Source of the DNA: Xanthoparmelia taractica
Lineage: Eukaryota; Ascomycota; Lecanoromycetes; Lecanorales; Parmeliaceae
Reading direction: 5' to 3'
DNA length: 64,000 nt
NCBI GenBank assembly: GCA_033085395.1
Contig: JANQBS010000163.1
Span: forward strand, 27,541 to 91,540
In this document: piece by piece, positions 58,001-64,000 of the stretch
Position numbering within the stretch: position 1 is the stretch's first letter
Layout: the number at the start of each line of letters is the position of its first letter
The notes under the pieces: generated by a model
The model's input: only the letters and a program-made list of their open reading frames with translations
The model's database searches: none
Told to the model about the DNA's origin: nothing
Position numbers and translations under genes: made by a program

Positions 58001-59727
58001 GCTCCTGGAATGTTCAGACAGGCGAAGTAGTGGACGAGTCTCATTTCTCTGATATCGACGAAGAGAATCAGAGTGAATACCACTATAAGAGGTCACCGCT
58101 TCGTGCCGGGTTCTCGCCCGGGCTGGGACTACTTGGAGTGGCCTATCGTCAACGCCCTATCAGCTTTTGGGACCTCGAGGATAACACATTCATTGGGCAG
58201 TACCACAAGGCTGGGTCCGTCTACCCGGAACCAATGATTCTGGACTTCATCTTCAATCCTAAAGCGGAAATCAGTCTAGCCGCTGTCGTGTACGATTCTC
58301 GCGACGTGGCCGTTTTCGACCCGTGGACGCAACAGACCCATGCTATTGTGGATGCTGATGCTTCTGCTCTTGCAGCTTCATCAGATGGAACCGTGTTGGC
58401 GACTGGAAGTGGTGACGGGGTAATCAAATTGTATGACTTTGAGACGCTCAAATTGATGTTCCAGATCAATTCACACCAAGAAGACATTCGGACCATGGCG
58501 TTCAATAGCAACAACTTACGTTTCTTAGACCTTCGTGGCAATCATTGCAATGTGTGGGAACCTTCAGTCCTCGTCCGCCGAAATGGTCCTGGGGATGATT
58601 CAAGTCTCGATTTCAGCGAAAGCATTACTGATGGCCCAGAGTATTCAGCTTCCCGCGTTTTTGACGATGATCTGGCTATTACCGCTCTTGCCTTCCATCA
58701 CAGCGGCGAGTACATCTTTTGCGGCCGAGAGAACGGATCTGTGGCTCTGCATTTGTGCAGATCAGGTCAACTAATAAGAGAGGTTTTTGATCATAACAGA
58801 AACGTTGCGATTTTAGCTCTGGATTGGAATAAGCACGAGAGCCTGCTTGCGATATGTGATCGGTCGGGGAATTTTGCTGTACGGAAACTTAGCAAGGAGC
58901 CATCAGGGCCACTTAGCTTTGACGAACCTTTCCTGCGCCAACAGTCATCCAGCGTGGTCCATCAGCTTCTTTTCCATCCTCACGGTTCAAGGCTGCTGAT
59001 CTCGACAGCGGAAGTTGACGAGCTGTGGTCTCTAAAGGATGCCACTTTAACGAAGTCACTTACAGCCATCGAAGGCCGCTCGTCCTGGAAATGGACGAGC
59101 CACCCCAGACAGCCTGAATTATTAATCCTTGCTACTGAGACCCGAGCAAGGATATACAATTGGGAGACACTAAACGAGATATCAAGAATAGAAGGCATTG
59201 ACCTTGAACTGCCCTCGATACCACTTCTTCCTCTTTCAAGCCTCGTTACCTCAGCCCGTGGGTACAACTTATGTGCAATATTCGTAGGCGCCAGAACAGC
59301 CGGTCTTGCTTCAGCGCTAAGGCTATGGCCAACCAGGCTCCTAGTGCCGGAAGCCGATAAAGTCAAACCCGCTGCCTGCTTCGACGAACTAGCCAAGGAT
59401 ATCAAAAGTGTCATTGGTGTGTTTAAATCAATGCTCATCTTCCTTGCCCACAGCGGATGGGTGTGTTCAGTCAATATTGACGACATGCCATTAGACAAAT
59501 TTTACACTAGGCATTTCTTCATCCCACTACAATGGCACAGCACCCTGGAAAACTTGTCAATATTGGTCACATCCAAGGGCAGCATCGTGATGGCTATCAA
59601 CCACGAGATTGCCGTTTTCCACAACGGACTCGATTTTGAGGAAAGGGTAGGCTTTACTGGCGCCATGGCTTCTGGCAAATTGTCCATGCGCTCGGTGCTG
59701 AAGCGGGGCACGTCCAATCCTCTCTGA
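55021..59727 (+). CDS. NLR-type receptor: alpha/beta-hydrolase, NACHT, WD40
   Basis: An uninterrupted frame of about 1568 codons encodes a fungal NOD-like receptor. The N-terminal part is a PGAP1/SesB-type alpha/beta-hydrolase: LIDFIFVHGLRGGSRKTWSK, WPKEWLP, and the nucleophile elbow MIGHSLGGVVIKKA (Ser codon 55474-55476), with the likely catalytic His in HRHVCKF. A NACHT NTPase follows: Walker A GEPATGKST at 56143, Walker B YWIIDGLDEC at 56437, sensor-type VASRPH, and the winged-helix part with GNFLWTKLVVKEL and GIDQLYSRIL. The C-terminal half, from about 57700, is a degenerate WD40 beta-propeller array (VHIYDE, VSLWNTSTG, IKLYDFETLK, FSPGLGLL). Such proteins act in non-self recognition and heterokaryon incompatibility; by analogy the hydrolase is the effector. 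No in-frame ATG occurs before the hydrolase core, so a short upstream exon must supply the start. Confidence 0.85.
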   Translation, partial: VLKQHPSIRSKTSVSSSFLNRRFTGITLNPHNDEAESSDDIRGPLGLNLLHEPPEPLIDFIFVHGLRGGSRKTWSKTESLAHFWPKEWLPLEPGFKNVRIHSFGYNSDWGERKGSSLTIHDFGQALLGDMQNAPSLTGADNKGTPLVMIGHSLGGVVIKKALLLARQDPSHHKLATRIHSMFFLATPHRGADSAQLLSNILKIAVSHGSKPYVDSLVPKSDAIQVINDGFRHAYQGIQLWSFFETVKTSVGLIVEKDSAILDLPGERVQLSNADHRHVCKFDDPSDSNYCTLRNAFISTIDSIKNTWLSVRQEDHQHDMKILSSYLGLSEGPEADLANIIDLQTEGSCGWLTSKTSFQDWQLSVDNYPKCFWLSGEPATGKSTLSAHVVKYLEESNSDCSYFFFKHGGAGRSTVAELLCSLAWQMASSNTDIRRKILSLYEEGVLIDKSDGRSVWRTIFIARIFRTELRQPHYWIIDGLDECANYAAFFPLLGKVDQHFPLKIFVASRPHLAIERSFSQEGILNVHQSVSRENSIGDIKLFIDAHSYYLPVDTETDRQNLVELILRKSNGNFLWTKLVVKELEEAHTQQRVDEILESVPRGIDQLYSRILTNVVESPGNSELVTTLLTWVVCAARPLTVEELREALRLDIDEVLPQLDKTAGSICGNLIYVDSQSKVRSAHHTVQEYLFRADADSSYAIKRSEAHSRIAAVCLKYLAGDEMKSPRYRRGGLIARQRTRSAFAIYSIRYFSHHVARSTSSADEQLLGLNKFLQSNALTWIEMIGTSQDLGALTQTAKDLKTYLERRAKYRSPLGIEVQNVSEWTNDLIHLVAQFGRTLLASPSAVQYLIPPICPPDSIIHKTFGSIPRGLQLEGLSQRDWDDRLCCIIFSAAQTLSADWCDNKFALGLSDGTVHIYDETSFQEQLKLLHGEPVRGLKFATINVYLASAGRKRVSLWNTSTGSQLWTTSVADQSLALEFDEDDSILMAATRANTMCSWNVQTGEVVDESHFSDIDEENQSEYHYKRSPLRAGFSPGLGLLGVAYRQRPISFWDLEDNTFIGQYHKAGSVYPEPMILDFIFNPKAEISLAAVVYDSRDVAVFDPWTQQTHAIVDADASALAASSDGTVLATGSGDGVIKLYDFETLKLMFQINSHQEDIRTMAFNSNNLRFLDLRGNHCNVWEPSVLVRRNGPGDDSSLDFSESITDGPEYSASRVFDDDLAITALAFHHSGEYIFCGRENGSVALHLCRSGQLIREVFDHNRNVAILALDWNKHESLLAICDRSGNFAVRKLSKEPSGPLSFDEPFLRQQSSSVVHQLLFHPHGSRLLISTAEVDELWSLKDATLTKSLTAIEGRSSWKWTSHPRQPELLILATETRARIYNWETLNEISRIEGIDLELPSIPLLPLSSLVTSARGYNLCAIFVGARTAGLASALRLWPTRLLVPEADKVKPAACFDELAKDIKSVIGVFKSMLIFLAHSGWVCSVNIDDMPLDKFYTRHFFIPLQWHSTLENLSILVTSKGSIVMAINHEIAVFHNGLDFEERVGFTGAMASGKLSMRSVLKRGTSNPL

Positions 59728-60973
59728 TTATATTAGGACGCATTTGATGGGATTCACCATCACATCACAGGCATAGGGCTGGGCAGATCATAAGGGAGGT
59801 AGCCACTGCGCTCTTGTTGCCTTGAGATCGATGACCCGAAACGCTCGCCGACATGGATCTGGAACTGGGCAGGTTTGATGACATTTGGGTCGGTATCGCC
59901 CACTCAATAAGCGGGATCTTTAGGCAGTCTGCCTCAACTATTTGTCTTCTTTTGCTTGCATCTAACATGTGGCCGGGGTATTTAGTAAGCGTTGGTCCCT
60001 CTTATCAAGCGTCTCCCACAGATGCGAATCGCAAAGACCTCTATGATCATTCTTATCTCCTCCAAGAAATCCACTCAGAAAAATTATTTGCGAGGAGATA
60101 GTGTACTCTGTAATCCCCTTCTTTAATTGGACGCTGTCCGAACCCTACTTGACCTCTCCTATTTACAAATAATTATCCCCATCCCCCATCAAACCATACG
60201 CCGCCAACCCCTCCTCCTCATACTCTCGACACGGCCTCCAATATCCCGCCATCATCTCCCCCACCCCCCCAAAAACCACACAAAGCGAGCCCAAAGCAGC
60301 TTCTCTTACGCTAAGATCCCGGTCCGCCCACTTCCCAAACAAACGCCACTCTTTCCGCTGCAGACACTGCAACCAAGGAGCACGCTCCGTCGTGAACTCT
60401 TTATTGTGGAGTAGAGTAGGTGAATAAACGCGTAGTACTTAATGACATGAAATGAGATGAGTTCGCTGTGCTGTGCTGTGACGAGAAGACAAGAGAAGAG
60501 GGAATTACGGTAAGTCAGAGTACCAACGTGTCCGAGTATCATCCAGGTGCGGAAGACGCCGATAGCGGAGGCATAGTACTTTATTATAAGAGCCGGTTGA
60601 TTTTTTGGTGGGTGTCTTGTCTGTGCGGTTGCGACTGTAAGGGGTAGATTCCTTGTGTGAGGGAGTGAATAGACGGAAGGATGGGGAGATGAGATGGCTT
60701 AATATCTTTTTAAAATGGAGAGGGAGGAGGTGCGTGGTGATTTCTCAGCTTGGGAGATTAGTAGTGTCAAAGTATTGGAGACGGGAGTGCATTTTTCACT
60801 GTCACCCCATCTTCTTCGAACAGGCAGTCCCGTTCAACAGAACAAATGCATCGGCTCAATCATAACAATTACGGGCAATGGTATCATGTCTGGCATATGG
60901 TGACTCCAAGTAAGAATTCTATAGGCTCAAGCTTATCTTCATCCACGACTTGGGATAAGATCTCGGACATGCG
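59728..60973. other. Convergent intergenic region
   Basis: 1.25 kb between the 3' ends of the NLR and the OPT transporter. I see no supportable gene. A C-rich stretch at 60170-60300 creates short Pro-rich frames on both strands. Confidence 0.4.
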
Positions 60974-63369
60974 TCATAAATGCGGTACCTGCAAGCTAGC
61001 CAGAGCAAGGTTTACAATACTCACCAGACCTTCTCCCAAGATTAAGCCGCTGGCCAACACAATTACAGGCGTGTCCTCACGCCCTCGATAAATGCGCCAG
61101 TACCAGTTCACAAGACCGCCGATTGTGCGGGCCAAGGTGAACGATGGTGTGTTATACATGCCTATCATCAATGTCAGAGATATGGCCGATTTCCAAGAAT
61201 AAAGGAAATCAACGCAGTTCGTTGCTTACCAACGGCGACGGCAATTCCCCCCGGTACCCAAGCTTGCCACCACTTCCCTTGCCCCCTCACCCTAACTGCC
61301 GTCAACGCCACGAAAAGGAGTCCGGCGCCCAAGGCCCACTGCCAGGCCATCTCGGGCAAGCCTTTACCTGTGACCAGCCTGGCTGTGAAAATCCAAACAT
61401 ATGCCGTCGGCACTTGGAACATTCCACCCGGCACCTCGTAGACACTCGTGTACAATTTGTAGACACCGGCGCTAATGATGGCACCTGCGAAACTCCCAAT
61501 CATCTGCCCCCAGAACTGCGCTCGCGGTGCAGCGCCTAGCAAGTGACCAGTCTTGAGATCTTGCATCATATCGCCCGCTTGCAAGGCTCCGGACTCGCTA
61601 ATGGCTCCAGCGAGGAGATTGATGGTGATAGCATTGGGATTGGAAGCGGGAATGACGAGCGCGAAGAAGAGTTGAGTAAGCTTGCTGATGCCGCTGACAG
61701 GATTAAGGTCGGTTTCTCCCAGCGCACGTACGCCCATGAGAGAGAGCAAGAGCGCAAGGATGATGGAGAGAATGATGGCACCAAAAGGAATAGGTGGAAA
61801 CACGTAGCGGATGGCGAAGATGCAGAGCAGGATTGAGAGGATGAGGAGGATGAGGACCGTTTTGTTAGAGACGAGATGATGGGCTGGAGCATCAGGCTCG
61901 GCGGTTTCCTTATTCTGCAAGGTTTTGGAATTCGATATCGAGGGAGCAAGGGCTGTGTAGTCACCTCTCTTCAGGGACGATAAATGACCTCGGCGGTAGC
62001 GTTCTCTAAGAGTCTCGACGTAAGATGGTGCGTAGAGGATCAGAGGCCGAAGGATTAGCCAGCCAAGACTGACGACAGAGTCCGCCAACATTATAGCTAG
62101 TGATACCCAAACAATCCATCCTTTGCTTCCAGAAGTCCAATCTTCAACAGGTCCTGGCGCCCACGCTTTGCTCTTTGCGAGTGGGGATAAGAGACCCCAA
62201 CCAACGATGGCCCCCAAAAGCATGTGCAGGGTCGTCGCAGGCCCCATGATGATACCTTGACCGACATATGCAGGCGAGGGATTCAGTGTCCATAACCAAT
62301 TGTGTGCGAGAGGAAGGCCAAAGACTGGAAGCCCTCGTAAGTGTGGAATGAAATACGACGCGAGGGTCTAGATGAATCAGCATGAAGGACGCGATTGCAA
62401 GTTGAGGTGACAAACATAGATAGCAGATATACTGAAGGCATAGATCAGCAATCTGATCTTTGCTTTCCAATCGTCCCTATGATCCTCTTCTCCGGAGGAC
62501 TGAACTTCAGTATAATCTCTAGACGCGACCTGTACATTTCCACCGCCGCTCCCTGCTGGTATGCCGTCCATGCTCGACGAACGTCTGATATCCTGACTTC
62601 TTTGCCTGAATATTTCCAACCCACTATCTGGTTTCTTCTTGCCGTCCTCATCTGTATTCCCATGCAACACCCCAATCATCAGCGCTGTAGCCGTTCCTGA
62701 CGGAAATTTCAGCTTTTCACGGATGATGACCTCTCTCCGCAAAGGCACGGCGAACGCTACCCCAAAGAAGCATATCCCGACGGACCAAACCACCAATTTC
62801 CCGGTACTCAATACCAGCGGCCCATTCTCCTCTGGCGTCAACAGGTAATTGAGCGCGGGCATCACACCAACAAACCCACAACCTAGCGGCATGGTCCCCA
62901 ACGCTCCTGCAACCGTTTGGACCAGCACGTTCTCAACAGGCGTGAATGGATAGTCGATGCACCGAGCTACTGTCTTGAAGAAGCCAAAACCAATCAGTGC
63001 AGCAGGCATTGCCATACCGGATACCCACCCAGTCTGGAGACCGAAGTACATGTTGGAGAAGCAGATAATGACGCCGATAACAAGGCCAACGAGGACACCA
63101 CGGATAGTGAAATTCTGTCCTTGCTCGGCTTGCTCGGCGAGGAAGTTTTGGGCATCATCGCGTTGAAGGAGGGAGACATCAGGGGCGTCGTTGTCGGAGA
63201 CATTGCTGGCACTGTCGTCCATCAATTCATGGTCCTCGTGGTCGTCATCGCATTGGGAGCGGTCTTCTGCCTGCAGGGAGCCTCTGTCTGGGGCCATGCT
63301 TCTGGACGAAGACCTTTCAATGTCAAACAGTTCGACATCTGCCTGGACAGGCGGTAGTCGACTGAGCAT
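60974..63369 (-). CDS. Oligopeptide transporter, OPT superfamily
   Basis: Proton-coupled transporter of small peptides or metal-peptide compounds. Three exons (63369-62416, 62367-61230, 61161-60974) give 759 aa. A 90-residue acidic N-terminus precedes about 14-16 helices: GVLVGLVIGVIICFSNMYFG, TGWVSGMAMPAALIGFGFF, FPSGTATALMIGVLHG, LNPSPAYVGQGIIMGPATT, IILSIILALLLSLMGVRALG, GAISESGALQAGDMMQDLKT, the C-terminal ASGLILGEGLVSIVNLALAS. The motifs SNMYFGLQTG, FPSGTATA and NPSPAYVGQGI are hallmarks of the fungal YSL/OPT branch. A polar cytoplasmic stretch at about 62480-62640 (RQRSQDIRRSSSMDG) looks phosphorylatable. The last intron splits the Gly codon before MYNTPSFTLAR. Substrate cannot be told. 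Confidence 0.92.
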
Positions 63370-64000
63370 AAAGATGGCGCCATCGACTTTACCTTAAAGT
63401 ACCTCATGCGTTGGTCATGCGCGGAGTTCAACACATGAGTGAATATGGACTTTACCAGACGTGGCCTAGCGTGAGAGATACGCCCTTCAGACGCTAAATC
63501 AAGGTCTAACGCTTGTGAGGTTTGTGCTCTTGTCGGCTTTGAAGCCTGCGGCCGTCGCCCCGACTCGGCGACTGTAAAATGATATATTATACGCGTACAC
63601 CTCTGTGCCTCTCTATCTCTAAATAATCTTTTTTACGCTTCTTCTTAATCGTCTAGGAACACGCCTACACTTTATATGGGCCATTCTTACGCTAATGCCA
63701 CCACAACACGGAATTTTTCAAATATTTCGACTATTATTATTCAACCTATCTACTATAACTATATTATATCTAATCTATATACTATCAAAGAAGTACGTGT
63801 ATAAGAGGTCTTAGTAACTATTACGTTAAGAACTAAGTCTAAAATTAGTAAATTAGTAGTTAAATTCTATATACTCTACGATTGTTACGAATAGTACCTA
63901 CCTAATGCTAGTACCAGACAGTTTACGGGTTGGAAAGGTGTGGTATCTATTGAACATAGTCGTTTTTAACTTTTTTTCAACTTTTTTTAAAAAATTATAT
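63370..64000. other. Promoter of OPT gene, then TA-rich relic DNA
   Basis: The first 180 bp are ordinary and should contain the OPT promoter. From about 63560 to the window end the sequence becomes very TA-rich (many TATA, CTAT and TTATTATT words), and no frame of note remains. This looks like repeat DNA mutated by RIP or the edge of an AT-rich isochore. Confidence 0.55.

Noticed and set aside
61543..61964. ORFs on both strands within the OPT gene
   Set aside because: The minus-strand transporter frame is continuous and matches its family; the others are shadows.

Overview
This window is nuclear DNA of a filamentous ascomycete (Pezizomycotina). The reasons are many short introns (about 45-180 bp) with GT..AG ends and CTRAC-type branch sites, dense genes on both strands, and a fungus-typical gene set: APSES factor, reticulon with a fungal tail, FSH hydrolase, HymA/Mo25, Nma111, INCENP with IN-box, an OPT transporter and a NACHT/WD40 NLR. 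No bacterial operons, rRNA or CRISPR arrays are visible, and I could not support any tRNA. Genus cannot be told from sequence alone.

Layout. 0.4-2.4 kb: HOL1-like MFS transporter (+). 2.8-8.2 kb: DNA topoisomerase II (+). 8.2-11.7 kb: a 3.5-kb stretch without a convincing gene. 11.7-13.2 kb: APSES/KilA-N protein (+). 14.0-15.6 kb: reticulon-like ER-shaping protein (+). 16.3-17.7 kb: CCCH zinc-finger protein (-). 18.2-19.7 kb: acyl-CoA dehydrogenase (-). 20.1-24.1 kb: INCENP/Sli15 (+). 24.7-26.0 kb: SSXT/SS18-like SWI/SNF subunit candidate (-). 26.9-28.4 kb: histidinol-phosphate aminotransferase (-). 29.3-32.5 kb: long J-domain protein (+). 32.5-34.3 kb: geneless, with strong low-complexity DNA. 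34.3-37.4 kb: Nma111 HtrA protease (-). 38.2-39.0 kb: FSH serine hydrolase (+). 39.7-40.6 kb: cytochrome b561-type membrane protein (-). 41.6-42.9 kb: Mo25/HymA (-), divergent from PRMT3 at 43.3-45.2 kb (+).

From about 45.4 kb the character changes. There is a membrane-protein fragment (+), a polysaccharide deacetylase (-), an ABHD12-like hydrolase (+), a decayed membrane-protein gene antisense to it (-), a small 4-TM protein (-), a fructosamine-kinase-like protein (-), then a 4.7-kb intronless NLR with an alpha/beta-hydrolase, NACHT and WD40 architecture (+). An OPT oligopeptide transporter (-) follows, and the window ends in TA-rich DNA that looks RIP-mutated.

The first two thirds are mainly conserved housekeeping genes: chromosome segregation and topology (TOP2, INCENP), signalling and morphogenesis (Mo25), chromatin and transcription, histidine synthesis and proteostasis. 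They share no single pathway. The 45-60 kb part is accessory-like, and its NLR is the most interesting locus. Gene models were built by hand from splice signals and reading phase; exon coordinates are given, and unresolved ends are flagged.
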